The position numbers and the translations under genes are program-made. Below the pieces are notes generated by a model, which worked only from the letters and a program-made list of their open reading frames with translations, did no database searches and was not told the DNA's origin. From positions 180,716 to 244,715 of the forward strand of contig DASUHB010000028.1 of the NCBI GenBank assembly GCA_036273715.1: a DNA stretch of 64,000 bases, read 5' to 3'. Every line of letters begins with the position of its first letter. The stretch's first letter is position 1. The DNA comes from Gemmatimonadaceae bacterium (GTDB taxonomy: Bacteria > Gemmatimonadota > Gemmatimonadetes > Gemmatimonadales > Gemmatimonadaceae). Shown in pieces: positions 46,156-54,925 of this stretch.

Positions 46156-47757
46156 TCACGCCGGTGTGGCCGTCGCGTCCCGCTTGCCGAGGATCACCCA
46201 CGACGCCGCGCCGCGAATGGCGGGCGACTTGTCGCGCAACAGCGCCTGGAGCGCCTGCTGTGCGTTGGGCGAACGCGCCTGGCCGATCGCGTGCACGGCG
46301 GCCACGCGCAAAGGTGTCGGCCGCTGGCGCGCGAGCAGTCCCCGCTCGGTGCGCGCGATCTCGACCAGCTTGTCGACGGCCTGCGCGGTGCCCAACTGAC
46401 CGAGCGCCGCGACCAGCGCGACCTGCACCCGCGAGTCGGCTTCCTTCTCCAGCGCCGTGATGATCGAGTGCACCGAGCGCTGGCCGCTCGCGGCCACGTG
46501 GCTGGCATTGCCGATCTCGGCGGTCACCGGCGTGGTGCCGCGAGATACGCGGCCTCGGCGCGCGGAGCCGATGCGCGCCAGCGCGTTAGCCGCCGCCGCG
46601 CGGATGCGGTCATCATCGTGCTCGAGCAGCCGCATCAACTCCATTTCGGCCTCGACCACCTTGAGCTCGCCTAACAGCTCGGCGGCGTTGCGCACGACGT
46701 ACCAGCGCGAGTCGCCGAGCATGTGGACCAGCGTCCGCACGCCGGTGCGCAGGCGGATCAGCGCGTCGTAGTAGACGCGCCGATCGCCGATCGTCGGCGC
46801 CGCGATGAGCGACTCGGCCAACGCTTCGGCGCCCGCATCCTCACACCGCGCGATGACTGCCATGTACTCGTCGTGCTGGTCGCGCCGGCGCGGGAGAAGC
46901 GCCGTGATGCTGCGGAGAATGGGCGGCACCGCGATGCGCCGCAGCGCCACTCCGTATTGGCGGCGAATCGCGTCGTCCCCGAGCGCCGATTCGCGCACGA
47001 CGATGCCGTGCAGCACGTCGGCCACGACATCATGGCGCGCGCGCGCTGACGCTTCGGCCACCACCTTGAGCAGTGCATCCAGCTCGCGCGCCGCATCCTT
47101 GGGCATCGTCACGGCATCGAGATGTCGGAACAGCGCGGTGCCTGGGCCGTTTTCGGTCTGCGTGGACGTGAAAATGCCGAACATCTCGTTGAGGCGCGCG
47201 GTGGTGGCGATGGTCGCGCCGACATCGGGTTCGGACGCGTGGCCGTTGCCTGGATCGCTCGCCCCATTCCGAGCGGGGGCGGCCGGCGCAAACACGGCGA
47301 TGTCGGGAATCACATCGGCGCCAAACGCGGGCGCGACACTGGCGTGGGCCGGCGCCGCATCCACCGAGACCAACGTCACGTGCACACTGCGCGCTTCGAG
47401 GGCGTCGAGCCGTGCAACCACAGAATGTCCACCGTCGCCGGCAGTCGGCGCCGTCGCGAGAATGCGCGCCATGACGAGCACGTCCGCGGGCGATGACGGC
47501 TGCTCGAACGTGACGGCGCTCACCGAATGCCCGGCGAGCTGCGTGACGAGGTCGTCGGCTTCGGACGCCGCATCGCCTAACGGAGCGCCGTTCACGATCA
47601 GCGTGTGCTCGTGCAGGCCGATCGTCACCGCGCCGGCGCGGGACGCATCGACGAGAAGGTGCAGCGACGCAAGCTGCAGGTCGTACGCATCGCTGTCGTT
47701 GAGCAGCTGCCAGACGAGGCGAGCGAAATGGCGCGCGAAGGTCGGTGCGTGATCCAT
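46156..47757 (-). CDS. HEAT-repeat domain protein
   Basis: A 533-residue protein without signal peptide. The N-terminal half (to about residue 200) is unrecognised, with an Ala/Pro-rich linker (AVFAPAAPARNGASDPG). The C-terminal half has HEAT-like helical repeats (VVRNAAELLGELKVVEAEME, IRAAAANALARIG, LVAALGQLGTAQAVDKLVEIA, LRVAAVHAIGQARSPNAQQAL), a protein-binding scaffold. Its partner is unknown. ATG 47757 has GAGGAG upstream. It is divergent from the HDAC-like gene. Confidence 0.8.
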   Translation of the reverse strand: MDHAPTFARHFARLVWQLLNDSDAYDLQLASLHLLVDASRAGAVTIGLHEHTLIVNGAPLGDAASEADDLVTQLAGHSVSAVTFEQPSSPADVLVMARILATAPTAGDGGHSVVARLDALEARSVHVTLVSVDAAPAHASVAPAFGADVIPDIAVFAPAAPARNGASDPGNGHASEPDVGATIATTARLNEMFGIFTSTQTENGPGTALFRHLDAVTMPKDAARELDALLKVVAEASARARHDVVADVLHGIVVRESALGDDAIRRQYGVALRRIAVPPILRSITALLPRRRDQHDEYMAVIARCEDAGAEALAESLIAAPTIGDRRVYYDALIRLRTGVRTLVHMLGDSRWYVVRNAAELLGELKVVEAEMELMRLLEHDDDRIRAAAANALARIGSARRGRVSRGTTPVTAEIGNASHVAASGQRSVHSIITALEKEADSRVQVALVAALGQLGTAQAVDKLVEIARTERGLLARQRPTPLRVAAVHAIGQARSPNAQQALQALLRDKSPAIRGAASWVILGKRDATATPA

Positions 47758-47979
47758 GCCGGGCAGGGCTCCTCGAGAGTGGCGCAGCGGCTCCCGCGCC
47801 CATCAGGCCAGCTGTCGCGCCCCATGCGGGCACAACCGATCTACTTAGGGACCAGCGAGCACGCCCACGCGTAACCGCCTCGCGCGCGGAAACTAAGCCG
47901 ATGTCGGCAGCTGGAACTGCCTCACGCCGAGGCATAACATACGCAACACGTTCAACATTGCAGACGCGTCCTTTCCTTC

Positions 47980-48879
47980 ATGCTGCTCGCCTGGTCCTCA
48001 GCCGCGTACGTGGTGCCGCTGCCCCCCGGACACCGATTCCCGATGGCGAAGTACCGTCTTATCAGAGACCGTGTGATCGATGACGGCATCATTGCCGAGT
48101 CGCGTGTGCTCGAGCCGGATCGCGCCCGAATCGAGGACGTTCGCCTGGTACACACGGAGCGCTACATGCACGACATCGACACGGGACACCTCGACGCCGC
48201 CGACGTTCGGCGGCTGGGGTTCCCGTGGTCGCCGGCGTTGGTCGAGCGGTCGTACCGATCGGTTGGCGGCACCGTGGCCGCATCGCGCGCCGCACTGCAG
48301 CACGGCATCGCCATCAACCTGTCGGGCGGCACGCACCACGCGTTCGCGGATCACGGCGAAGGGTTTTGCGTGTTCAACGACGTGGCGGTCGCGATTCGCG
48401 CGCTCCAGCACGAGGATCGCGTCGCGCGCGCCGTGGTCATTGACCTCGACGTGCACCAGGGCAACGGAACCAACGCGATCTTCGCCGGCGACGAGCGCGT
48501 GTTCACGTTCAGCATGCACGGCGCGAAGAACTACCCGTTTCATCGCATGCCGGGATGCGTGGACATCGAGCTGCCGGATGGAACGGGTGACGACGCCTAC
48601 CTCGAGCTCCTCGGCGGCGCCCTGCCCAACGCGCTGCGTGCGGCCGATGCGCAGCTGGCCGTCTATCTCGCCGGGGCCGATGTCCTCGCCGGCGATCGGT
48701 TAGGCAGGCTGGGGCTGACGCACGCCGGGGTCGCGCGACGCGACGCGTTGGTGCTCGATGCGTGCCGCGCAATCGGCTTGCCGGTTTCCATCGTCCTGGG
48801 CGGCGGCTACGGGGCTCGACTCGCGGACACGGTCGACGCGCACGTGCAGACCGTCCGCCTCGCCGCTGCCTATGCCTAA
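47980..48879 (+). CDS. Histone-deacetylase-family protein
   Basis: A 299-residue zinc-dependent deacetylase of the arginase/HDAC fold. Active-site residues are visible in GGTHHAFADHGEGFCVFND (paired His), VVIDLDVHQGNGT (zinc Asp and His) and YLAGADVLAGDRLGRLGLT (second zinc Asp), plus a C-terminal LGGGYG. Bacterial members deacetylate small acetylated amines or proteins; AcuC is one relative. It has full length for the short bacterial class. The stop TAA is in a GCCTAAC motif. An alpha/beta hydrolase gene begins six bases later. Confidence 0.93.
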   Translation: MLLAWSSAAYVVPLPPGHRFPMAKYRLIRDRVIDDGIIAESRVLEPDRARIEDVRLVHTERYMHDIDTGHLDAADVRRLGFPWSPALVERSYRSVGGTVAASRAALQHGIAINLSGGTHHAFADHGEGFCVFNDVAVAIRALQHEDRVARAVVIDLDVHQGNGTNAIFAGDERVFTFSMHGAKNYPFHRMPGCVDIELPDGTGDDAYLELLGGALPNALRAADAQLAVYLAGADVLAGDRLGRLGLTHAGVARRDALVLDACRAIGLPVSIVLGGGYGARLADTVDAHVQTVRLAAAYA

Positions 48880-48885
48880 CACGCA

Positions 48886-49773
48886 ATGCCCCTGACGACG
48901 ACCACGGCCGTCCCGCTGTTCTGGACATCGTACGGTCCCCGCGGCGCGCCGCGCCTCCTCGTGCTCCACGGGGGGCCCGGCGCGTCGCACGACTATCTGC
49001 TGCCGCAGATGCTCGAATTGGCCGATCGATATCAGCTCGTGTTCTACGACCAACGCGGGAGCGGCCAGTCGCGGACGACCGATCAGGCGCCGGTCACGTG
49101 GCGCGCGCACGTCGACGACCTCGCGCGGCTCGTGCCGGAGCTCGGCCTCGAGCCACTGTCGTTGATCGGCTACTCGTGGGGCGGACTGCTCGCGTTGCTG
49201 TACGCCATCGAAGCGTATCGCGGCACCGGCCCGCGCCCGGCACGCATGGTGGTAATCGATCCCGCTCCCATTTCGCGACCGCTGCGTGATTCCTTCGAAG
49301 CGGAATTCGCGCGACGACAGGCGTCGGACACGGTTGCCAAGCTCCGCCAACAGCTCGCCGCATCCGGATTGCGCGAGCGTGATCCTGAGGCGTACCGGCA
49401 GCGCGCCTTCGAGCTCAGCGTTGCAGGCTATTTCGGGACGGTCGAGCGAGCGCGGGCACTGACGCCGTTTCGCGTCATCGCGCGCATCCAGAAATCCGTC
49501 TGGTCCAGCCTGGGCGACTATGACCTACGGAACGGACTGACCACGGTGCAATGTCCAACGTTGGTCATTCATGGCCGGCTCGATCCGATCCCGCTCGAGT
49601 CGTCCGAAGAAGCAGCCCGGGCGCTACCGAACGCGCGCCTCGTGGTGCTCGACGAGAGCGGTCACGTACCTTACGTTGAAGCACCAGACGCCCTGTTCGC
49701 AGCCATCCGGCGATTCCTCGACGAAACCGCGTCGCTCGCATCTCCTTCGTCATCACCGCCCGAGGCCACATGA
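48886..49773 (+). CDS. Alpha/beta hydrolase, proline-iminopeptidase-like
   Basis: A 295-residue alpha/beta hydrolase. LVLHGGPGASHDYLLPQM is the oxyanion segment of prolyl aminopeptidases (S33), DQRGSGQS follows, the nucleophile elbow is GYSWGGL, the Asp lies in VIHGRLDPIPLE and the His in DESGHVPYVEAPD. Substrate may be an N-terminal proline peptide or an ester. It starts six bases after the HDAC-family gene and overlaps the next gene by ATGA, so it belongs to a three- or four-gene run. Confidence 0.92.
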   Translation: MPLTTTTAVPLFWTSYGPRGAPRLLVLHGGPGASHDYLLPQMLELADRYQLVFYDQRGSGQSRTTDQAPVTWRAHVDDLARLVPELGLEPLSLIGYSWGGLLALLYAIEAYRGTGPRPARMVVIDPAPISRPLRDSFEAEFARRQASDTVAKLRQQLAASGLRERDPEAYRQRAFELSVAGYFGTVERARALTPFRVIARIQKSVWSSLGDYDLRNGLTTVQCPTLVIHGRLDPIPLESSEEAARALPNARLVVLDESGHVPYVEAPDALFAAIRRFLDETASLASPSSSPPEAT

Positions 49774-50237
49774 GCGCTTCCGACGAAACGGTCCAGCCAT
49801 ATCTCGCGACGATCGAGGTTGGCGGCCGCCGCCTGGACGTATCCGTGCTCATCTCGTACGACGGAATCGAATATGGCGGCCGACTCTGGTTCGCCGAAAC
49901 CGAATGGGAGGACGAAGGCATCCCGGACCGCGGCAATCTGCCGGGCCGGAGCCGACAAGAAGTCGAGCAGACGGCGCGCCGCCTTACGGAAGAAGAATTG
50001 ATCGCGCGCTATCGCCGGGCCGCGGCGAGTCGCAGACGATTCATCGCCCTGCGCTCGGTGACCGAGGATTTTCTGGCGAAGGTGCGATATCTGAATCAAG
50101 TCGCGATCTCCATGCGCGCGGGACTCATCGACACCGAAGGCGCAGCACAAGAAATCGACTACACCGAGCACCAACTGCACGAGCTCGTCCGTCAGTTCCG
50201 CGAGGTGGCCGGAGTCGAGCAGCGCGTCGAAGCGTGA
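49770..50237 (+). CDS. Hypothetical protein, coupled to the hydrolase gene
   Basis: A 155-residue acidic, soluble protein that I do not recognise. The N-terminal half is beta-rich (YLATIEVGGRRLDVSVLIS); the C-terminal half is a predicted coiled helix (RRLTEEELIARYRRAAASRR, EIDYTEHQLHELVRQFREV). ATG 49770 overlaps the hydrolase stop (ATGA), so it is translated with it. The next gene is 19 bases downstream. No catalytic motif is visible. Confidence 0.75.
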   Translation: MSASDETVQPYLATIEVGGRRLDVSVLISYDGIEYGGRLWFAETEWEDEGIPDRGNLPGRSRQEVEQTARRLTEEELIARYRRAAASRRRFIALRSVTEDFLAKVRYLNQVAISMRAGLIDTEGAAQEIDYTEHQLHELVRQFREVAGVEQRVEA

Positions 50238-50256
50238 CCACGCGACGGCGCTCGTC

Positions 50257-51078
50257 GTGACGCCGACACCGCGCATCACGCCCTACGAGCTGGTTCTCGA
50301 GCCGCTCGAGCACGACGCCTTCCCCGAGATTCGCGCCGAAGCGGAGCAGCGTGGACGCGATGCGCTGCGGCATGACGACTTTCTTCTGTTGGGCACGGTG
50401 GGCGCCACGCTTTCGTCGATGATTGCCGACGACGCACCCGCGGAAGCAGTCGATCAGTACGGCGAGCTGCTCTGGCAGGGTTACCGATTCTGGGCCGCGG
50501 GGCGGCGCTTCTACTCGTTCGCCGACGCCATCACGTCGAAGCTCATCGCCCGACGCTACGACATGACGGGATGGCAGTTGGCCGCGCCGCCGTCCTGCTA
50601 CCTCCAATTCCCGAACCAGCGATTCTGGGCGCGCGTGGCGCCCGACGCGCCGTTCGAGCCCGTGGACGGATGCTTCGTGGCCGAGGACGAGTCACGCGCC
50701 GATGGACGCACGCAGATCGACCTGCGCATCCTCCTCGTACTCGGCTTGCGGCCCGAGCGACCGGGCCTGTCGCTCGTGATCGCGCGCATGAATGTCGAGT
50801 CTGGCGACGCCGAGCAGCGCGCGGCTGCGCCATGGGTTGCCGGAGAAGACGCATTCGCGGGGTCGCTGCCAGGCGGCGAACGGCGCGGGCTGCGCACCTT
50901 GTCGACCCAGGGCGAGCTCGAGACGCTCGTGCTCCGTTCGCTGCACGCACTCGACGCGAGGCCCAAACTGCTGGTCGCACACGATGCGTCGGCATCGCCG
51001 CCCTCGGAGTCGACGCGACTGGCGTACGTCGAGGTGCTGAGCGGCGACAACGCGGGACCGGCTCATTCCACGGGCTGA
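50257..51078 (+). CDS. Hypothetical protein
   Basis: A 273-residue soluble protein that I do not recognise. Helical N-terminus (LEHDAFPEIRAEAEQRGRD), an aromatic-rich middle (QGYRFWAAGRRFYSF, YLQFPNQRFWARVAPD), and a beta segment (QIDLRILLVLGLRPE). No signal peptide or membrane segment. GTG 50257 is the best start. It lies 19 bases after the previous unknown gene, and endonuclease III follows 22 bases later, so the genes may form one operon. Confidence 0.75.
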   Translation: MTPTPRITPYELVLEPLEHDAFPEIRAEAEQRGRDALRHDDFLLLGTVGATLSSMIADDAPAEAVDQYGELLWQGYRFWAAGRRFYSFADAITSKLIARRYDMTGWQLAAPPSCYLQFPNQRFWARVAPDAPFEPVDGCFVAEDESRADGRTQIDLRILLVLGLRPERPGLSLVIARMNVESGDAEQRAAAPWVAGEDAFAGSLPGGERRGLRTLSTQGELETLVLRSLHALDARPKLLVAHDASASPPSESTRLAYVEVLSGDNAGPAHSTG

Positions 51079-51100
51079 TGCGGCGCCGTATTTTGTCCGC

Positions 51101-51817
51101 ATGCCTCAGCGCACGCGCGCCACACCCAAGAAAAAGACGACGCCACGAGCTCGCGCGGCAAGGCCGCGTCTGCGCTCCAAAGCAACGGCAACGCCGGCGC
51201 GCGCCGAGGAATATTATCGCCGCTTGTCGCTGGCGTACCCGGACGCGCATTGCGCGCTCAATCATCGCAACGCGTATCAGCTGCTCGTCGCGACGATCTT
51301 GAGTGCGCAGTGCACTGACGTGCGCGTGAATATGGTCACGCCCGCGTTGTTCGCGAAATATCCGAACGCGGCCGCACTCGCCGACGCCGATCGCGAGACG
51401 CTCGAAGAGATGATCAAGAGCACCGGATTCTTTCGCAGCAAAGCAAAGAGCCTGTTGGGGATGTCGCGGGCGTTGGTCGAGCGGCACGGCGGGAACGTCC
51501 CGCGCACAATGGATGCGCTCACCGCGCTCCCCGGTGTGGGCCGCAAGACCGCGAATGTCGTGCTCGGCAACGCGTTCGCGGTCAACGACGGCATCGTGGT
51601 CGACACCCACGTGGCGCGACTCTCCAAACGGCTTGGCCTAACGAAAGAGACGGATCCGGTGAAAATCGAACGCGCGCTCGTCCCGCTGTTCCCGCGCGAC
51701 CAGTGGACCATGCTGTCGCACCTGCTCATCGAGCACGGGCGCCGCATCTGCGAGGCGCGCCGACCCAAGTGCGAGCAGTGCGTCCTCAACGACCTCTGCC
51801 CCTCATCACTCGTATGA
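51101..51817 (+). CDS. nth: Endonuclease III (DNA glycosylase/AP lyase)
   Basis: Base-excision repair enzyme that removes oxidised pyrimidines. The HhH-GPD core is intact: LLVATILSAQCTDVRVN, LPGVGRKTANVVLGNAF with the catalytic Lys and the downstream catalytic Asp (VVDTHVARLS). The [4Fe-4S] loop at the C-terminus has the C-X6-C-X2-C-X5-C spacing (CEARRPKCEQCVLNDLC). An additional basic N-terminus of about 30 residues (RTRATPKKKTTPRARAARP) is unusual for E. coli Nth but common elsewhere. Its stop overlaps the EVE gene start (ATGA). Confidence 0.95.
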   Translation: MPQRTRATPKKKTTPRARAARPRLRSKATATPARAEEYYRRLSLAYPDAHCALNHRNAYQLLVATILSAQCTDVRVNMVTPALFAKYPNAAALADADRETLEEMIKSTGFFRSKAKSLLGMSRALVERHGGNVPRTMDALTALPGVGRKTANVVLGNAFAVNDGIVVDTHVARLSKRLGLTKETDPVKIERALVPLFPRDQWTMLSHLLIEHGRRICEARRPKCEQCVLNDLCPSSLV

Positions 51818-52290
51818 GCGCCAAGCGACGCTGGCTGGTGAAATCGGAGCCGACGACGTTTTCGTGGCAGCACCTCTGGAAATCGCCGCACCGCACAACG
51901 TGTTGGGACGGCGTCCGAAATTTCCAAGCGCGCAATTACTTGCGCGATCAGATGCAGGTGGGCGACCCCGTGTTCTTCTACCACTCGAACGCCGAGCCGA
52001 CCGCCATCATGGGCATCTGCGAAGTGGTGCGATCCGGATATCCCGACGATACGGCGTTCGACAAGAAGTCGGGCCACTTCGATCCGAAGAGCGACCCAGC
52101 GAATCCAACCTGGTACATGGTGGATCTGCGCGCGGTGCGCCCGTTGGCGCATCCGCCGACGCTGGCGCGGCTGCGCGAGGAACGCGGGCTCGCGCACATG
52201 GTGCTCTTGAAGAAAGGCAGCCGCCTGTCGGTGCAGCCCGTGACCGATCAGGAGTGGGACATCATCGAGCGCATCGGAGAAACGGGCTGA
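51814..52290 (+). CDS. EVE-domain protein
   Basis: A 158-residue single-domain EVE protein related to thymocyte nuclear protein 1: WLVKSEPTTFSWQHLW, WDGVRNFQARNYLRD, GDPVFFYHSNAEPTAIMGI and WYMVDLRAVRPL. The fold binds modified bases in DNA or RNA. Coupling by ATGA to endonuclease III suggests a link to damaged or modified nucleobases. Full length. Confidence 0.93.
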   Translation: MSAKRRWLVKSEPTTFSWQHLWKSPHRTTCWDGVRNFQARNYLRDQMQVGDPVFFYHSNAEPTAIMGICEVVRSGYPDDTAFDKKSGHFDPKSDPANPTWYMVDLRAVRPLAHPPTLARLREERGLAHMVLLKKGSRLSVQPVTDQEWDIIERIGETG

Positions 52291-52395
52291 GGCCGTGCAT
52301 CGGGCCGTCGCCTGCGCTATCGTTCATCGGCTCATGGCTCTCGTCGCGCCGGCTGGTGCGGCGTGGCTTCGTCAGACTCCAGGCATCCGCTCGCT

Positions 52396-52857
52396 ATGTC
52401 GAAAACCGCAACGATCGAGACAAACCGGGGGACCATCGTGGCCGAGCTGTTCGACAAGGAAGCGCCCGGCACGGTGGCCAACTTCGAGAGGCTCGCGAAC
52501 AGCAAATTTTACGACGGCGTGAAGTTTCATCGCGTCGTGCCGGACTTCGTGGTCCAGGGCGGCGATCCGCTCTCGCGCGATCTGCCGGCGGGTGATCGCC
52601 GTATCGGTACGGGCGGTCCGGGATGGAAGATCAAGTGCGAGACCAAGGGCAACCCGCACAAGCACGAAGTGGGCTCGCTCTCGATGGCGCACGCGGGGAA
52701 GGACACGGGCGGGAGTCAGTTCTTCATGGTCCTGAGCGAGCAGAACACGAAGCACTTGAACGGCGTGCATACGGTGTTCGGCAAGATCACGCGCGGGTTG
52801 GAGGTCATGCAGAAAATCCAGCCCAACGACACGATGACCTCGGTGCGCGTCGACTGA
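52396..52857 (+). CDS. Peptidyl-prolyl cis-trans isomerase (cyclophilin)
   Basis: A 153-residue cytoplasmic cyclophilin: [21 protein letters not shown], the active-site Arg in [35 protein letters not shown] and [17 protein letters not shown]. It assists protein folding by proline isomerisation. There is no signal peptide. ATG 52396 is chosen; an in-frame GTG at 52363 would add 11 residues with no better ribosome-binding site. Followed by a 50-residue membrane protein. Confidence 0.93.
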   Translation: MSKTATIETNRGTIVAELFDKEAPGTVANFERLANSKFYDGVKFHRVVPDFVVQGGDPLSRDLPAGDRRIGTGGPGWKIKCETKGNPHKHEVGSLSMAHAGKDTGGSQFFMVLSEQNTKHLNGVHTVFGKITRGLEVMQKIQPNDTMTSVRVD

Positions 52858-52924
52858 TCGTCAGGCTGGTGGCGCACGACGAGGTGCGCATCGAATCACA
52901 GTCACTTTCTGGAGAGATCGAGCA

Positions 52925-53077
52925 ATGGCGGCCCCGCTTACCGGAGACAAGAAGGCCGGTTTCACCGGTCTCATCGTCGGTGTGATCGTGCTGTTCTGCA
53001 TTCTGTACAGCATCGTGCTGATCACGAACCGGCACTACGAGGGGGCAGAGCAAGCGACGGCGGCGACGACGCAGTAG
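52925..53077 (+). CDS. 50-residue single-pass membrane protein
   Basis: A short frame with a good ribosome-binding site (GGAGAGA about 10 bases upstream of ATG 52925). The protein has a short hydrophilic start (MAAPLTGDKKAGFTG), one hydrophobic helix (LIVGVIVLFCILYSIVLIT) and an acidic/Ala-Thr-rich tail. I do not recognise it. It lies between the cyclophilin gene and a long hairpin, so it may be the last gene of that unit. Confidence 0.6.
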   Translation: MAAPLTGDKKAGFTGLIVGVIVLFCILYSIVLITNRHYEGAEQATAATTQ

Positions 53078-53098
53078 GCGCGGCGCCGGCCCCCGGCC

Positions 53099-53151
53099 AC
53101 GCGACACTTGGGAGCGCGACGCGTCAGGCGTCGCGCTCCCTCGTGTCGCGT
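53099..53151. other. Long hairpin between convergent genes
   Basis: An inner perfect 13-bp stem (53110-53122 with 53128-53140) has a 5-base loop, and an outer 9-bp stem (53099-53107 with 53143-53151) is separated by a 2x2 internal loop, giving 22 base pairs in all. No U-tract follows on either strand. It lies between the small membrane protein and the convergent GDPD-like gene and is probably a bidirectional transcription stop or RNA-stabilising structure. Confidence 0.75.
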
Positions 53152-53171
53152 GGGCGGGTTGCGTTAGGCGA

Positions 53172-53960
53172 TCAGCCGCCGACGGGCGCGGCCACCAGGT
53201 CGCGGGTCATCATCTCGAGATCGAAGCCGTCCTTGCGAATGCGCTGGTCGTAGTAAAGCACCGTGAGAACGATCGAAACGACCGGCAGCACCAGGATCTC
53301 CGCCACGGCATTGATCAGGAGTCGCGCCGCCGGGGCCATGGGCACGAACGCCAGCGCAAGCTGCAACGCGAAAATCACCGCGAAGACGATCAGCCACGCG
53401 AGACACTGCGTCCCGAGGATGCGCATCTTGAAGCCTTGCGAGAGGTCGCGAGACCGGTGGAACGCATCTTCGAAGCCCTTGTTCTCGATGAGCAGCACCG
53501 GGACGACCGCAAACCAACGGAGGAACAGGTAGAAGCCCGCGATGCTGAACGTGAACGCGCCGGCGATGACGGCCACGAAGCGAATCCCGATCGCAGCGCC
53601 AATGAGCTGCAGCCACTTGGAGAACGCCGTCTTGATCGCGCGCGCCGGATCGATCGTTCCCTCGAGGTATGCGTCCGATGCCGCGACGATGATGCCGTTC
53701 TTCACGACGAAGCCCCAGACCCACACGACCGGCATGAGCGCAAAGACGAGCGGATTGAAGCCGTAGGTCGAGCCAACCGGATGCGTCGGCGACAGAAGCG
53801 TGAAGACGCCGCTCATCCAGAGCACGATCCACGACGGAAACGCCGACAACACCATGATCATCACAATTGTCGCGAAATGCCGGCGGTACAGTTGGATCGA
53901 GAAATCGATGATCTCGTACGCTGTTCGCTCTCGAACTTGCGGTACTGCGCTGGTGGCCAT
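53172..53960 (-). CDS. Multi-pass membrane protein (GDPD-membrane-domain-like)
   Basis: A 262-residue integral membrane protein with about six hydrophobic segments. The start (RTAYEIIDFSIQLYRRHFATI) and FRWFAVVPVLLIENKGFEDAF match the pattern of glycerophosphoryl-diester-phosphodiesterase membrane-domain proteins, which here has no attached enzyme. Function unknown. It is divergent from the TetR gene, with two operator-like palindromes between. Confidence 0.8.
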   Translation of the reverse strand: MATSAVPQVRERTAYEIIDFSIQLYRRHFATIVMIMVLSAFPSWIVLWMSGVFTLLSPTHPVGSTYGFNPLVFALMPVVWVWGFVVKNGIIVAASDAYLEGTIDPARAIKTAFSKWLQLIGAAIGIRFVAVIAGAFTFSIAGFYLFLRWFAVVPVLLIENKGFEDAFHRSRDLSQGFKMRILGTQCLAWLIVFAVIFALQLALAFVPMAPAARLLINAVAEILVLPVVSIVLTVLYYDQRIRKDGFDLEMMTRDLVAAPVGG

Positions 53961-54111
53961 GGAATTGTCGCGCTGACGGTGGGGTGACTAACGGGGGAAG
54001 GATATGATGTAGCACGACAGCCTGGAGTGGCAAGCTACGCGATTTGACCAGCGGTCGAGTCCGGCAGCGTGGGGCGGCGTTGCGTGTCCGGTGGCGGAGC
54101 ACCATTATTAC

Positions 54112-54125
54112 TGACTGTTCAGTCA
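54112..54125. promoter_or_regulatory. Palindromic operator candidate upstream of the TetR gene
   Basis: TGACTG (54112-54117) and CAGTCA (54120-54125) form a perfect inverted repeat around TT, of the size usually bound by TetR dimers. It lies about 115 bases upstream of the tetR ATG, in the region divergent from the membrane-protein gene. Confidence 0.65.
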
Positions 54126-54200
54126 TTTAACTACCTTCGGATATAACCCGTATCAACCGCACTGATTCGCTCTTGGCCGGCTTCAGCTTGAAACTACATG

Positions 54201-54218
54201 ACTGACTCGTCGGTTAGT
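54201..54218. promoter_or_regulatory. Second operator candidate near the TetR start
   Basis: ACTGAC (54201-54206) and GTTAGT (54213-54218) form a near-perfect inverted repeat (one mismatch) with the same GACTGA core as the site at 54112. It is only about 20 bases before the tetR start, so binding would block the promoter: autoregulation. Confidence 0.55.
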
Positions 54219-54238
54219 AAGAGAAGAGCCTGAGACCT

Positions 54239-54925
54239 ATGATCGCTGCTCGACCTGATGAACCACGCTGGCGCCGGCTCCCGGAGGCCCGGCCGCGCCA
54301 GATTCTCGATGCCGCCATCGACGTGTTCGGCGACTCCGGTCTCGCCGCTGCACGCCTCGACGACATCGCGAAGCGGGCTGGTGTGTCCAAGGGCACCATC
54401 TACCTCTACTTCTCCAACAAAGAAACGCTCTTCTGCGAGATGATCCGGCAGCTCGTTGCCGATACGATCATCCAGGCTCAGGAGCGCGCGGTCGCGACGA
54501 GCGCCTCCGCGGTGGAGCAGTTGATCGATTACGCGCGCACGGTGTGGCAGCACATTCGCACACCGATGTTCGAGAAACTCCACCGGTTGGCCATTGGCGA
54601 GCTGCGCAACTTCCCTGCTCTTCTCGAGTTCTTCCATCGCGAGGTGCCGGGACGGAACGTCCATGCGATCGCAGGCATTCTCCGTCATGGGATCGCGACG
54701 GGCGAATTCCGCGAGATGGACGAGCTGGAAGGCGCGCGCATGTTTCAGGCGCTCATTTTCAGTCACGGGATCTGGTGTGCGCAACGCGAACGGAACCCGC
54801 TCGTGGCGCATCTGACCGACGAGGAGGTCCTGGGGCAGCTTCTCGACTTTTTTCTGGGCGCAGTGCGAAAGGATGCGGCCTCGCGTCCAGCTTCGCCTGC
54901 GTCTTCCGCGGCGAACGAGGCATGA
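54239..54925 (+). CDS. TetR/AcrR-family transcriptional repressor
   Basis: A 228-residue regulator. The N-terminal helix-turn-helix is clear: RQILDAAIDVFGDSG, LDDIAKRAGVSKGTIYLYFSNKETLF. The C-terminal ligand domain is all-helical and ends in a short Ala/Ser-rich tail. It should repress itself and the efflux genes downstream: its stop overlaps the TolC start (ATGA), and the adaptor follows. Two palindromic operator candidates lie upstream. Ligand unknown, probably a toxic compound. Confidence 0.93.
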   Translation: MIAARPDEPRWRRLPEARPRQILDAAIDVFGDSGLAAARLDDIAKRAGVSKGTIYLYFSNKETLFCEMIRQLVADTIIQAQERAVATSASAVEQLIDYARTVWQHIRTPMFEKLHRLAIGELRNFPALLEFFHREVPGRNVHAIAGILRHGIATGEFREMDELEGARMFQALIFSHGIWCAQRERNPLVAHLTDEEVLGQLLDFFLGAVRKDAASRPASPASSAANEA

